Assembly (NCBI GenBank): GCA_002938045.1
Contig: PTLJ01000004.1
Coordinates: 1 to 21,504 of the forward strand
Length of the DNA: 21,504 nt
DNA from: Alphaproteobacteria bacterium MarineAlpha3_Bin4
GTDB lineage: Bacteria > Pseudomonadota > Alphaproteobacteria > Rhodospirillales > Casp-alpha2
Direction of reading: 5' to 3'
Part shown: positions 13,189 through 21,504 of the stretch, piece after piece
How positions within the stretch are numbered: the stretch's first letter is position 1
Layout of the letters: each line of letters starts with the position of its first letter
Position numbers and translations under genes: made by a program
The notes under the pieces: generated by a model
Databases searched by the model: none
The model's input: the letters and a program-made list of their open reading frames with translations, nothing else
What the model was told of the DNA's origin: nothing

Positions 13189-16142
13189 CGTACATACGGC
13201 AAAGTTCGGCCAAGGCATCCATTTATAATATTCCGGCCGGATGGCCCTTCGTCGATGCATTGGCGGCGGGCATCCGCGCACGTGCTGGCGATGACCCGGC
13301 CGAACTGGCGCGGGTCACTGTCCTGTTGCCGACGAGACGCGCCTGCCGGACGCTGCGTGACGCCTTCCTACGCCTGGGCAACGGCGAAGCGCTACTGTTG
13401 CCGCGGTTGTCACCGATCGGCGACGTCGACGAGGACGAGTTGCTTCTCGGCAACGAGCTGGCTGCCAGCGATGCTGCCTTCGAGGTGCCGCCGGCACTTC
13501 CGGGCTTGCGCCGCCAGCTGTTGCTAACACGCCTGGTGCTGGTGAAACACGACGGCACCCCTGATCAGGCCATCCGCCTGGCGCTCGAATTGGGGCGTCT
13601 GTTGGATGAGGTCTACATTGAGCGGCTGTCATTCGACGGCCTTGAGCGCTTGGTGCCAGACGACTTCTCGGACCACTGGCAGATCACGCTCGATTTCCTC
13701 AAGATCCTGACCGACGAGTGGCCGAAAATCCTCGCCGAAGAAGGCGCCATCGACTATGTCGACTACCGCAACCAGCTGTTGGAGGCACAGGCCCGGGCGT
13801 GGACCGAAACGCCGCCGCCGGGCCCGGTGATCGCCGCGGGCTCGACTGGCAGCATTCCGGCTACCGCCGATCTGCTCAAAACCGTGGCCTGGCTGCCTGA
13901 AGGCGCAGTCGTCCTGCCCGGCTTCGACGCGGGGGCTAATGACGATGTCTGGCAGAATTTCGGGCCGCACCACCCGCAATTCGGCATGGCCCGTCTGATA
14001 GAACACATCGGTGTCGACCGTGCCGAGGTTGCGCTGTGGCCGGCAGACGGTTTTGCCGACGACGATAGCCGTGCCCACTTGATCAACGCAGCGCTGGCGC
14101 CAGTCGATGCCATGGCAGCAGCTACTGAGGCTTTAGATGTCGCGCCGGCGGCCTTCGACGGGATCTGCCGCCTTGACTGCCCGTCGCCGCAAGACGAAGC
14201 AGCAGTAATCGCGTTGATCATGCGCCAAACCCTAGAACAAAGGGGACAGACAGCAGCTTTGGTAACGCCGGATCGCAGCCTCGCCCGGCGGGTCACTGCC
14301 GAGCTTCGCCGCTGGCGGATCGACATCGATGATTCCGCTGGCACGCCGCTCGGTCAGACACAGCCCGGCTCGTTCCTGCGGCTGACCGCGCGCATGGTCG
14401 TCGATGCTATGGCGCCGGTGCCGTTGCTCGCCGCCCTCAAGCAGCCGCTGGCCTCGTGCGGAATGGTGACGGCCAAATTCAGACGCCTGGTCCGGGCGTT
14501 AGAAATATCAATCCTGCGCGGACCGCGTCCGGGCGCTGGGCTCGACGGGCTCCGCCACGCGCTCGGCGAACACGCCGACGCGTTCGCTGGCTTGCTTGTC
14601 GCGCTCGAGACGGCGACTAAGGAGTTCACCGATCTTGCCGGCAACGGCAAGGCGCGGTTCGCTGATATTTTAGCCGCCCATGTCCGCATGGCCGAGGCGC
14701 TTTCCACTGCCACCACGTCGGATGGCAGCCAGCTTTGGGCCGGCGAGGCGGGTGAGACGCTGGCCTCGTTCGCTGCCGAGTTGCTGCATGCGTCGAGCAC
14801 GCTACAGCCGCTCGCCGTCACCCATTATCCGGCTATCCTAGATACCCTTCTCGCTGGAAGGTCCGTCCGGCCGCGCTACGGCCGCCACCCACGGCTTAAC
14901 ATTTGGGGCCTCCTGGAAGCACGTCTGCAAAAAGCTGATGTAATGGTCCTGGGTGGTCTCAACGAAGGCGTATGGCCGCCGGAACCCACGGGCGGCCCGT
15001 GGATGAGCCGGCCGATGATGAAGGCCTTCGGGCTGCCGCCGCCAGAACGCCGCATCGGCCTCGCGGCCCACGACTTCGCACAGGCATCCTCGTCACCACG
15101 GGTTTTTCTAACTCGGGCCAAGCGCATCGAAGGCGTGCCAACGGTACCTTCGCGTTGGCTCAAGCGCCTCGACCATTTTCTCGAACGGCTCGACATGGCC
15201 GACGCCTTGCACGCTACCGAGCCGTGGCTCTATTGGGCCCGGCAGTTAGATGAGCCGGAAGCGCCCAGGCGTGTCGCTCCGCCGCATCCTACGCCGCCAC
15301 TCGCGACCCGACCACGGCGGCTATCGGTAACCCAGGTCGAAACCTGGATCCGGGACCCGTACGCCATCTATGCTCGTTTTGTGCTTGGCCTCAAGCCCCT
15401 CGAGGCGCTTGACGCCAACCCCGGCGCCGCCGAGCGCGGCACCATTGTCCATGCCGCGCTCGACGCATTCGTCAGCGAACATCCAGACGAACTTCCCGCC
15501 GAGGCCGAACGTAAGCTGCTGGCGATCGGCCAGCGGATGTTTGACGCCCATCTGGCGCAGCCGAGCGTGCGCGCGTTCTGGTGGCCCCGGTTCAATCGTA
15601 TCGTGCGCTGGTTCCTCGACTTCGAGGCCGAGCGACGCCGGGCCGGGTTTAAAACCGCCTGCACAGAGGCTTCGGGAGAGCTTAACCTAGTCGGGCCAGG
15701 CGGGAATTTTACGCTCACTGCCAAAGCCGATCGGATCGACCGTTGCGACGACGGTGGCCTGGTGATTATCGATTACAAGACCGCCGCACCGCCGAGCGAC
15801 ACTCAGGTCCGGGTTGGCTTCGCGCCACAGCTTCCGCTCGAGGCGGCGATCGCCGAGGCTGGCGGCTTTAAAGACCTCGAAGCGGAGGTGGTCGCCGGTC
15901 TGATGTACATAAGGTTGTCGGGCGGACGGGTCGCTGGTAAGGCACACCCGGTAAAGCTCAACGGCGTGACGGTCACGGTGGCCGATGCAGTCGCTGGGCT
16001 TAAGCGGCTGGTATGCCAGTATGACAACCCGGAGATGCCCTACCTAGCCCAGCACCGGCCTAAATTCATCAACGTTTACGCCGATTACGATCACTTGGCA
16101 CGGGTCTGGGAATGGCGCGTTGGTTGGGAGCACCAGCGGTGA
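13185..16142 (+). CDS. addB: Double-strand break repair protein AddB (alphaproteobacterial type)
   Basis: A 985-residue subunit of the AddAB helicase-nuclease. The N-terminal block VLLPTRRACRTLRDAFL stands where a helicase Walker A would be and is not a working P-loop, as is usual for this AddB type. The central GGLNEGVWPPE block (about residue 589) is typical. The C-terminal RecB-like nuclease starts near LSVTQVETWIRDPYAIYA (about 711), followed by RGTIVHAAL and the catalytic D/K pair in IIDYKTA (about 861). The C-terminus lacks the cysteine cluster that holds an iron-sulfur centre in Firmicutes AddB. AddB with AddA resects DNA ends for RecA. The start is ATG 13185, overlapping the murU stop by 4 bases. 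A longer frame upstream overlaps murU and is rejected. Confidence 0.93.
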   Translation: MTYIRQSSAKASIYNIPAGWPFVDALAAGIRARAGDDPAELARVTVLLPTRRACRTLRDAFLRLGNGEALLLPRLSPIGDVDEDELLLGNELAASDAAFEVPPALPGLRRQLLLTRLVLVKHDGTPDQAIRLALELGRLLDEVYIERLSFDGLERLVPDDFSDHWQITLDFLKILTDEWPKILAEEGAIDYVDYRNQLLEAQARAWTETPPPGPVIAAGSTGSIPATADLLKTVAWLPEGAVVLPGFDAGANDDVWQNFGPHHPQFGMARLIEHIGVDRAEVALWPADGFADDDSRAHLINAALAPVDAMAAATEALDVAPAAFDGICRLDCPSPQDEAAVIALIMRQTLEQRGQTAALVTPDRSLARRVTAELRRWRIDIDDSAGTPLGQTQPGSFLRLTARMVVDAMAPVPLLAALKQPLASCGMVTAKFRRLVRALEISILRGPRPGAGLDGLRHALGEHADAFAGLLVALETATKEFTDLAGNGKARFADILAAHVRMAEALSTATTSDGSQLWAGEAGETLASFAAELLHASSTLQPLAVTHYPAILDTLLAGRSVRPRYGRHPRLNIWGLLEARLQKADVMVLGGLNEGVWPPEPTGGPWMSRPMMKAFGLPPPERRIGLAAHDFAQASSSPRVFLTRAKRIEGVPTVPSRWLKRLDHFLERLDMADALHATEPWLYWARQLDEPEAPRRVAPPHPTPPLATRPRRLSVTQVETWIRDPYAIYARFVLGLKPLEALDANPGAAERGTIVHAALDAFVSEHPDELPAEAERKLLAIGQRMFDAHLAQPSVRAFWWPRFNRIVRWFLDFEAERRRAGFKTACTEASGELNLVGPGGNFTLTAKADRIDRCDDGGLVIIDYKTAAPPSDTQVRVGFAPQLPLEAAIAEAGGFKDLEAEVVAGLMYIRLSGGRVAGKAHPVKLNGVTVTVADAVAGLKRLVCQYDNPEMPYLAQHRPKFINVYADYDHLARVWEWRVGWEHQR

Positions 16143-19100
16143 TGCTGCCGACGGCTCCAAATGCGATGCCGGGCGACGGCACCGCGGCCCAACTCCAGGC
16201 CGCCAACCCCGGCGAGTCGATTTGGGTTTCAGCCAATGCCGGTACCGGTAAGACCTGGGTCCTGACTAACCGCATCGCCCGGCTGTTGATAGATGGTACG
16301 CCACCCAGCAGGATCCTCTGCCTCACCTTCACCAAGGCCGCTGCCGCCGAGATGGCCAACCGCTTGAGCGACCGCCTCGGCGCCTGGGCGGCGATAGAGG
16401 ACACACATCTGGACGCGGCGCTTGAAGAGTTGTTCGGCCGTCCGCCGACGATGGACGAGCACGCCAAGGCGCGGCGATTGTTCGCCGAGACCATCGAAGC
16501 GCCGGAAGGACTCCGCATCCGCACCATCCACTCGTTCTGCGAATCGCTTTTGGGACGTTTTCCCCTTGAAGCCGGCGTGGCCCCCCATTTCTCTGTCATC
16601 GACGACCGCACCGCCGCCGAGCTCAGGACCGAGGCCCGCGACCGAGTTCTGGCCGACACCTTCGCCGGAAAATTGGTGCCGATGACACGGGCCCTGGACC
16701 ACCTGGCCGGTCTTGTCGACGAGAACGGGTTCGCCGAGGTGATGCGCGAGTTGAACGCCGCTCGCGGCCGGTTTAAGGCAGCGATCGAAGACCACAGCAG
16801 CATCGATGCGCTGGTCGAGGCTGGACGCCGGGCGCTCGGGCTGGCAGCGGCGGAAACACGAGACACCCTGTTGGTGGCGGCCGTCTCCGCCGCCGACCTC
16901 GACGGCATCGCTTTGGCCGCGGCCGCGGATGTTCTCGCTACCGGTTCGAAGACCGACCGCGAGCGAGCCAAGGTCCTGGGTGATTGGCTGACGGCGTTGC
17001 AGGCGGAACGGGTGGAAGCCTTCTCCAGCGTCTACTTCCCACTGTTTGCGACCCAGAAGAACGAACCTCGGGCAGCAGCGTCGCTGATCACCAAGAAGCT
17101 CGCCGCCCAGCACCCCGAGGCCGAGGCGGCGTTGCTGGCTGAGCAGGCTCGCGTGTTGGCCGTTCACGAGCGCCTCAAAGCTGCTTCCGTAGCCGACGCG
17201 ACGGCGGCGCTGCTTCCCGTCGGCGAAGCCCTGCTGAGCAGCTACGAACGGCTCAAAGACGCCCGCGCGTTGATGGATTACGACGACCTTATCGTAAAAG
17301 CACGGCGCCTGATGCAGACCAAGGGTGGCATCTCCTGGGTCCACTACAAGCTCGATGGCGGCCTCGACCACATTCTGGTCGACGAGGCACAGGACACCAG
17401 CCCCGACCAGTGGGACGTGATCGAGGCCCTGACCGACGATTTCTTTGCCGGCGAAGGGCTCGGTAAGGTGCGACGTACAGTGTTCGCCGTCGGTGACGAA
17501 AAACAATCAATCTACAGTTTCCAGGGCGCCGACCCGGCCTGCTTCAGGATCATGGAGGAACGCTTTGGCGATCGGGTTAAGGCCGCCGGACTCGACTGGC
17601 GTTCGGTCGAGATTGGCCTTTCCCGGCGCTCGGCGGCTGCCATCCTCAAGGTTGTCGACGCCGTTTTCGCGCAACAGGACGCCGCTGATGGTCTTAGTTG
17701 GCGCAATCGGGCCATCCGCCATGGCTGGACGCGCGAGGGCCAGGGCGGGCTGGTCGAGCTATGGCCGCTGGTTAGCTCAGAAGCGACCGCAGAACAAGAT
17801 CCCTGGGATGCACCCCTCGATCATGTCTCGGCAGCGAGCCCGCCAGCGCGGTTAGCGTCGCAAATCGCAACACGGATTCGCAGCTGGATCGACAACGGAG
17901 ACTTATTGGAGTCCGCTGGCCGGCCGATTCGTCCCGACGACATCATGATCCTGATCCGCACCCGCAGCGCCTTTGCTGAGGAGATGGTGCGTGCGCTCAA
18001 GCTCAATAATGTGCCGGTGGCCGGACGCGACCGCATGGTACTGACTGAACACCTGGCGGTTATGGACCTGATCGCGCTCGGCCGTTTCACATTGTTGCCC
18101 GACGATGACCTCAACACAGCAACTGTACTCAAGGGGCCGTTCATCGAGATGGACGAGGACGCCTTGTTCGCACTCGCCCACTGCCGCGACGGCACGCTGT
18201 GGAACGCGCTCCGCGCCCGTGCCGCCGAGCGCCCTGATTTCACCACGGCTGCCGCCATCCTTTCGCGTCTGCTCGGCGCGGCCGACTACCAGCCGCCCTA
18301 TGAGTTCTACGCTAGCGTCCTCGGCGCTGACGGCGGTGAACGCAGTCTGCTCGCTCATCTCGGCACCGAAGCGCGCGAGCCTGTTGAGGAGTTCCTCACC
18401 CTGGCGCTGCAATTCGAGCGCCAGCATGCGCCGTCGATGGAAGGGTTCCTGCACTGGATCGAGGTCGGCGAGACCGAGGTCAAGCGTGATCTGGAGCACG
18501 GCCACGGCGAGGTCCGGGTAATGACCGTGCACGGCGCTAAAGGTCTGCAGGCTAACATCGTCTTCATCGCTGACACCTGCTCACCGCCGCGTCGCCAGCG
18601 CGATCCCAAGATTCTTTGGCAACAGAGCCATGATGGCGTTCCCGGCTTCGTGCTGTGGCAGGCGTTCCGCGACAACGAGGAGGCTGTTTCGAGGGCGCTA
18701 CGCGAGGCTACCCATCGGGAAATCGAGCGCGAATACCGACGTCTGCTCTACGTCGCCATGACGCGCGCGCGAGACCGCCTTTATATCGCCGGTTGGAAGA
18801 GCGAGCGGGCGTCAACGGAGAGTTCATGGTACGAGATGATCGAGGCCGCTGTCGACGACCGCTGGCGCGAGGTCGAAATCGAAAACGGCGAGATCGGCAG
18901 GCGGCTGGAGACACCGCAGACGGCACCGCCGGACGGGGCAACCAACGGATTGCCACTTGAGGGGATGCGTGCGTCACTGCCGACTTGGGCGCTTTCTCCG
19001 GCGACTGAAGAAACGGCACAGCCGCAACCGCTAGCGCCGTCACAACCCGACACGGACGAGCCGCCAGTGTTCTCGCCGTTGGGTGACGACGGCAACGCAC

Positions 19101-19603
19101 GGTTCAAGCGCGGGCAGCTAATTCACTCCCTGCTGCAGACGCTGCCCGGGCTCGAGCCGGCGGCACGCGATGCGGTGGCGCGCCGTTTCCTGGCGCTCGC
19201 GGCCCACGGCCTGGGTGTTGAGCAGCAGGAAATGATCGCCCGAGAAATCGCATGCGTGCTCGACGATCCGGCTATGGCACCACTGTTCGGGCCCGACAGC
19301 TTGGTCGAGGTTCCAATCACCGGCGTCGTGGGCGAGGGCAGCAAGGCGCAGGTCGTAGCCGGTCAGGTTGACCGGCTTGTCATCGGCGACGATCAGCTGA
19401 CGGTGATCGACTACAAAACCAACCGGCCTCCTCCGCAGACGGAACAGGAAGTTGCGCCGGTCTATCTCAGGCAGATGGCAGCCTATCGCGACGTTCTCAG
19501 ATGCATCTACCCGAAGCATCGCGTCAAAACCGTTCTGCTGTGGACCGACGGGCCGCAGGTGATGACCCTGAGCGATGCAATTTTGGATGCAGCGTCGCCT
19601 TGA
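16142..19603 (+). CDS. addA: Double-strand break repair helicase-nuclease AddA
   Basis: An 1153-residue UvrD/RecB-family helicase fused to a nuclease. Walker A is ANAGTGKT (31-38). Motif II is VDEAQDTSPDQW (about 413), motif III GDEKQSIYSFQGADP (about 450), motif V TVHGAKGLQ (about 794) and motif VI YVAMTRARDRLYI (about 870). The C-terminal RecB-like nuclease has QVDRLVIGDDQLTVIDYKTN (about 1074-1093) with the catalytic D and K. All helicase and nuclease blocks are present. It works as a heterodimer with AddB. The start codon ATG shares one base with the addB stop (TGATG), typical of coupled translation. An alternative ATG lies eight codons in. The stop codon lies inside the trxA -35 element. 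Confidence 0.95.
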   Translation: MLPTAPNAMPGDGTAAQLQAANPGESIWVSANAGTGKTWVLTNRIARLLIDGTPPSRILCLTFTKAAAAEMANRLSDRLGAWAAIEDTHLDAALEELFGRPPTMDEHAKARRLFAETIEAPEGLRIRTIHSFCESLLGRFPLEAGVAPHFSVIDDRTAAELRTEARDRVLADTFAGKLVPMTRALDHLAGLVDENGFAEVMRELNAARGRFKAAIEDHSSIDALVEAGRRALGLAAAETRDTLLVAAVSAADLDGIALAAAADVLATGSKTDRERAKVLGDWLTALQAERVEAFSSVYFPLFATQKNEPRAAASLITKKLAAQHPEAEAALLAEQARVLAVHERLKAASVADATAALLPVGEALLSSYERLKDARALMDYDDLIVKARRLMQTKGGISWVHYKLDGGLDHILVDEAQDTSPDQWDVIEALTDDFFAGEGLGKVRRTVFAVGDEKQSIYSFQGADPACFRIMEERFGDRVKAAGLDWRSVEIGLSRRSAAAILKVVDAVFAQQDAADGLSWRNRAIRHGWTREGQGGLVELWPLVSSEATAEQDPWDAPLDHVSAASPPARLASQIATRIRSWIDNGDLLESAGRPIRPDDIMILIRTRSAFAEEMVRALKLNNVPVAGRDRMVLTEHLAVMDLIALGRFTLLPDDDLNTATVLKGPFIEMDEDALFALAHCRDGTLWNALRARAAERPDFTTAAAILSRLLGAADYQPPYEFYASVLGADGGERSLLAHLGTEAREPVEEFLTLALQFERQHAPSMEGFLHWIEVGETEVKRDLEHGHGEVRVMTVHGAKGLQANIVFIADTCSPPRRQRDPKILWQQSHDGVPGFVLWQAFRDNEEAVSRALREATHREIEREYRRLLYVAMTRARDRLYIAGWKSERASTESSWYEMIEAAVDDRWREVEIENGEIGRRLETPQTAPPDGATNGLPLEGMRASLPTWALSPATEETAQPQPLAPSQPDTDEPPVFSPLGDDGNARFKRGQLIHSLLQTLPGLEPAARDAVARRFLALAAHGLGVEQQEMIAREIACVLDDPAMAPLFGPDSLVEVPITGVVGEGSKAQVVAGQVDRLVIGDDQLTVIDYKTNRPPPQTEQEVAPVYLRQMAAYRDVLRCIYPKHRVKTVLLWTDGPQVMTLSDAILDAASP

Positions 19604-19629
19604 CGCCCCCCCCTTAGAGTCCCTAGATT
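19600..19629 (+). promoter_or_regulatory. trxA promoter with a poly-C spacer
   Basis: TTGACG (19600-19605, preceded by C) overlaps the addA stop. TAGATT (19624-19629) follows after 18 bases. Both hexamers fit the alphaproteobacterial housekeeping pattern well. The spacer contains a run of eight C (19606-19613). The predicted start is near 19636, giving a leader of about 70 bases. Confidence 0.65.
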
Positions 19630-19705
19630 CGTTTCCAGCAACCAACTTCCCCTTCGCCTTCATGGAGCCGTTCGTTGGCGCCAAAGACCTGATAGGACGA
19701 TAAAT

Positions 19706-20023
19706 ATGCCCAAGCAAGTTACCGACGATTCGTTTGACGCCGTCGTTCTCAGCGCCGATGGCCCCGTGCTTGTCGATTTCTGGGCTGAATGGTGCGGCCC
19801 CTGTAAGCAGATCGCCCCGGCGCTCGAAGAGCTCGCCACTAAAATGGAAGGTCAGGTCACCATCGCTAAGGTCAACATTGACGACAATCCGATGACGCCA
19901 AGCAAATACGGGGTGCGTAGTATCCCGACCCTGATGCTGTTCAAAAACGGCGAAGTGGCGGCAACCAAAATTGGCGCCGTCGCCACGACGCAGCTGGTCG
20001 ATTGGGTTAACGAAAACATCTAG
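19706..20023 (+). CDS. trxA: Thioredoxin
   Basis: A 105-residue cytoplasmic thioredoxin with the redox motif WCGPC (29-33), the conserved VDFWAEW strand before it, and the cis-proline at P74 in RSIPTLMLF. Length is normal for Trx1 and no signal peptide is present. AGGA lies eight bases before the ATG. The addA-trxA-folC neighbourhood is common in alphaproteobacteria. It supplies electrons to ribonucleotide reductase and other thiol enzymes. No convincing terminator is visible in the 67-base convergent gap after it. Confidence 0.96.
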   Translation: MPKQVTDDSFDAVVLSADGPVLVDFWAEWCGPCKQIAPALEELATKMEGQVTIAKVNIDDNPMTPSKYGVRSIPTLMLFKNGEVAATKIGAVATTQLVDWVNENI

Positions 20024-20090
20024 CCGGCATCTATTGGTCCCAGTGCGTGAACCGCGCCACTCAATCGCGGATTGCGTTTGACTGTCGGCG

Positions 20091-20882
20091 CTACCAGCTG
20101 TTACGTAACTCGCGCAGTTTTAGGAACACTGTCTTGGCGTCGGGGTTGTCCGGCAGGTCGGGAAAGGCGTCGCGCAGCCACTTTATCACCGTTGGGCTAT
20201 GCAGCCGGAAGAAGGTGTTGATCTCCTTTTCCAACGCGATTGTCGAGACCATGGCGTCGTCCGTGTCCTGGTCCTCGACCTCGTCGAGCAGCGACTGGGC
20301 ACGGGCGTTATCTGGCTCGCGGTCGAGAGTAAACCGCAGGTTGTTGGCGATGTAATCGTGGCCCGGATAGACCAGGGCGTCATCCGGCAGCTTGGCTAGC
20401 TGGGTGACGAAGGTGTGGTAGAGGTCGTTGGGATGGCCACCGTTGTGGCAGTTTCCAGCGCCGGCGTTGAACAGCGTGTCACCACAGAAAAGCGCTGGCC
20501 GGTCTGTCCGCGACAATAGGCAGACGTGGCTCATGGTATGGCCCGGCGTATCCAAACACTCTAGCTCGACCGACCTGCCGATATGGATGATATTGCCGGC
20601 TTCTAAGCCAACGTTGACACCGGGGATGCGGTCGCGCGCGTTCTTGTGGGCCAACAATTTTGCACCGGTGGCCTTGATCATCGCTTGGTTGCCGCCGGTG
20701 TGATCGCCGTGCTCGTGGGTATTTAGAATTTGAGTGATGGTCCAGCCCCGGTCACGCGCACGTGCCAAGCACTTTTGGTGGTCCAGCGGGTCGATGGCCA
20801 AGGCATCGCCGATTTCTGGGCACGCGACCAGATAGTTAAAGTTGCGGTAGGCGTTAGCCGTCCAAATTTGCTCAACGATCAT
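20091..20882 (-). CDS. gloB: Hydroxyacylglutathione hydrolase-like metallo-beta-lactamase fold protein (glyoxalase II family)
   Basis: A 263-residue protein with the binuclear metal site of the family: THEHGDH (H56, H58, D60, H61), H115 in DTPGHT, D135 in FCGDTLF, and H175 in YPGHDY. The C-terminal helical part (NLRFTLDREPDN) fits glyoxalase II, which hydrolyses S-lactoylglutathione to lactate and glutathione. The loop after the metal Asp reads NAGAGNCHNGG, unlike the AGCGRLFEG of classical GloB, so the thioester substrate may differ. The start is ATG 20882 with GGGAGG six bases upstream. The open frame continues 31 codons further but lacks family likeness. Confidence 0.82.
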   Translation of the reverse strand: MIVEQIWTANAYRNFNYLVACPEIGDALAIDPLDHQKCLARARDRGWTITQILNTHEHGDHTGGNQAMIKATGAKLLAHKNARDRIPGVNVGLEAGNIIHIGRSVELECLDTPGHTMSHVCLLSRTDRPALFCGDTLFNAGAGNCHNGGHPNDLYHTFVTQLAKLPDDALVYPGHDYIANNLRFTLDREPDNARAQSLLDEVEDQDTDDAMVSTIALEKEINTFFRLHSPTVIKWLRDAFPDLPDNPDAKTVFLKLRELRNSW

Positions 20883-20907
20883 TGGTGCCTCCCTTTGCCA
20901 CCGATAT

Positions 20908-20935
20908 AGGGTAGCTTTTCTAAGAAGACCGTCAA
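20908..20935 (-). promoter_or_regulatory. Candidate promoter of the glyoxalase II-like gene
   Basis: On the minus strand TTGACG (20935-20930) and TACCCT (20913-20908) are 16 bases apart. A start near 20901 would give a leader of about 19 bases containing the GGGAGG ribosome site. The -10 is a weak match. Confidence 0.35.
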
Positions 20936-21042
20936 TCTGCGCGGCGCCTGGCCTTGTGGATCGAATCCTCGGCAAAGGCTGCGTGGCAGTCTTCGATGTA
21001 TCGACCGATCACGAATAGGTGACCCCTTCTTTCGCTGAACAT
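20932..21042 (-). other. Short open frame of unknown coding status between folC and the gloB-like gene
   Basis: Directly after folC, on the same strand, a frame open from inside the end of folC reads YHIALMFSERRGHLFVIGRY and ends IHKARRRAD with a TGA. The nearest ATG is at 21042 and gives 36 residues, with no ribosome site. The composition looks protein-like, with a strand-like hydrophobic run and then a charged helix. I recognise no family. It could be a small protein coupled to folC, the tail of a lost gene, or chance. Confidence 0.25.
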
Positions 21043-21077
21043 CAGCGCGATATGGTAGGGGACAGGACGATGACCGG

Positions 21078-21504
21078 CTAGCTGTTTTCCCGAAGCACCC
21101 AGCCGGCTAAGTAGAGCGAGCCGCAAATCATCACCCGGCCCAAGGACGGGCTCTCTTCAGCGATCGCTTTGATGGCCTCGGTGACGCTAGTGGCCGGCTC
21201 CGCCTTTAGGCCTGCGGCGCGGGCAGCTGCGGCGGACTCCTCGGCACTCAAGGAGTTTTCCTCGCCCGGGATGGCGACGGCCCAGACCGATCGGGCTACT
21301 CTGGCGAGCGGCGCGAAAAACTCGCCCACGTCCTTTGAGTTGAGCATACCGACAATCAGATAAAGGGGCTTTTCGCCGTCATCGACGGCCCACGCCCTGG
21401 CTTGCTCGGCGATGATGGCGCTGGCGCCCGGGTTATGGCCGCCGTCGAGCCACAACTCCCAGCCGCCCTGCATTGACGTGACGGAATCAGCGGGCAACAG
21501 ATCG
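21078..21504 (-). CDS. folC: Folylpolyglutamate/dihydrofolate synthase FolC (C-terminal part, runs off the window)
   Basis: The last 141 or so residues of FolC are present. ELWLDGGHNPGAS is the Mur-ligase-family C-terminal domain signature, followed by VGMLNSKD and the closing VMICGSLYLAGWVLR, all typical of FolC. The enzyme joins glutamate to dihydropteroate and to folates in the cytoplasm. The start lies beyond the right edge, and the frame is open through the edge. It points toward the gloB-like gene, about 195 bases away. Confidence 0.92.
   Translation of the reverse strand, partial: DLLPADSVTSMQGGWELWLDGGHNPGASAIIAEQARAWAVDDGEKPLYLIVGMLNSKDVGEFFAPLARVARSVWAVAIPGEENSLSAEESAAAARAAGLKAEPATSVTEAIKAIAEESPSLGRVMICGSLYLAGWVLRENS

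Noticed and set aside
12209..15657. Two copies of GTTTAAAACCGC (near 12209 and 15647) as a repeat family
   Set aside because: Both lie within coding sequence in unrelated contexts and are short. They are most likely coincidence.
16069..16971. A 300-codon Ala/Ser/Arg-rich open frame antisense to addA
   Set aside because: It is a biased-composition shadow of the real gene with no domain.
16229..17506. A 425-codon open frame antisense to addA
   Set aside because: It is a mirror of the addA helicase domain frame, low in recognisable motifs, and has the composition expected of a codon-phase shadow.
20024..20090. A terminator between trxA and the gloB-like gene
   Set aside because: Only a five-base stem (CAATC-GCG-GATTG) with three T after it is present, too weak to call.

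Overview
The window looks like core chromosome of an alphaproteobacterium. I infer something near the Rhodospirillales from the gene content and order, the GC-rich codon use, and the short HprK and AddB types. I cannot name a genus. There is no phage, transposon, CRISPR array or RNA gene, and I found no convincing novel multi-gene system. The unusual material lies in the intergenic DNA: decayed genes, regulatory palindromes and promoters.

Layout. (1) At 1-620 on the minus strand, a consensus-like promoter leads into a cobalamin riboswitch, then cbtB and the start of cbtA, a B12-repressed cobalt uptake unit. (2) At 727-6459 on the plus strand lie the envelope/acid-stress two-component pair chvI-chvG, then hprK, a wrecked rapZ, and EIIA(Man)-HPr-EI of a regulatory PTS with no sugar permease. 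The rapZ remnant sits where an intact rapZ would be expected. An intrinsic-terminator-like hairpin has formed at its deletion junction and may separate hprK from the PTS genes. (3) At 6498-8020, a 41-bp near-perfect palindrome and a promoter precede ahcY, the SAH hydrolase of the activated methyl cycle. A C-terminal scrap of a class II glutamine amidotransferase follows. (4) At 8224-10611 there is a membrane-anchored multi-PAS histidine kinase. (5) At 10612-10920 there is an antisense remnant resembling a secreted c-type cytochrome. (6) At 10921-19603 lies a tightly overlapping run, tsaE-amgK-murU-addB-addA, which combines tRNA t6A synthesis, peptidoglycan sugar recycling and double-strand-break repair. 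(7) trxA at 19706-20023 has its own promoter. (8) On the minus strand at 20091-21504 lie a glyoxalase II-type hydrolase and the 3' end of folC.

How the genes connect. EI passes phosphate from PEP to HPr and on to EIIA. HprK can phosphorylate HPr at the conserved serine, so the PTS here is likely a signalling relay beside ChvG/ChvI. AmgK and MurU form a two-step route from recovered MurNAc to UDP-MurNAc. AddA and AddB form one helicase-nuclease.

The histidine kinase and tsaE share a similar promoter-like element. In both, its -35 lies 37-38 bases before the start codon and no Shine-Dalgarno is visible, which suggests leaderless transcripts.
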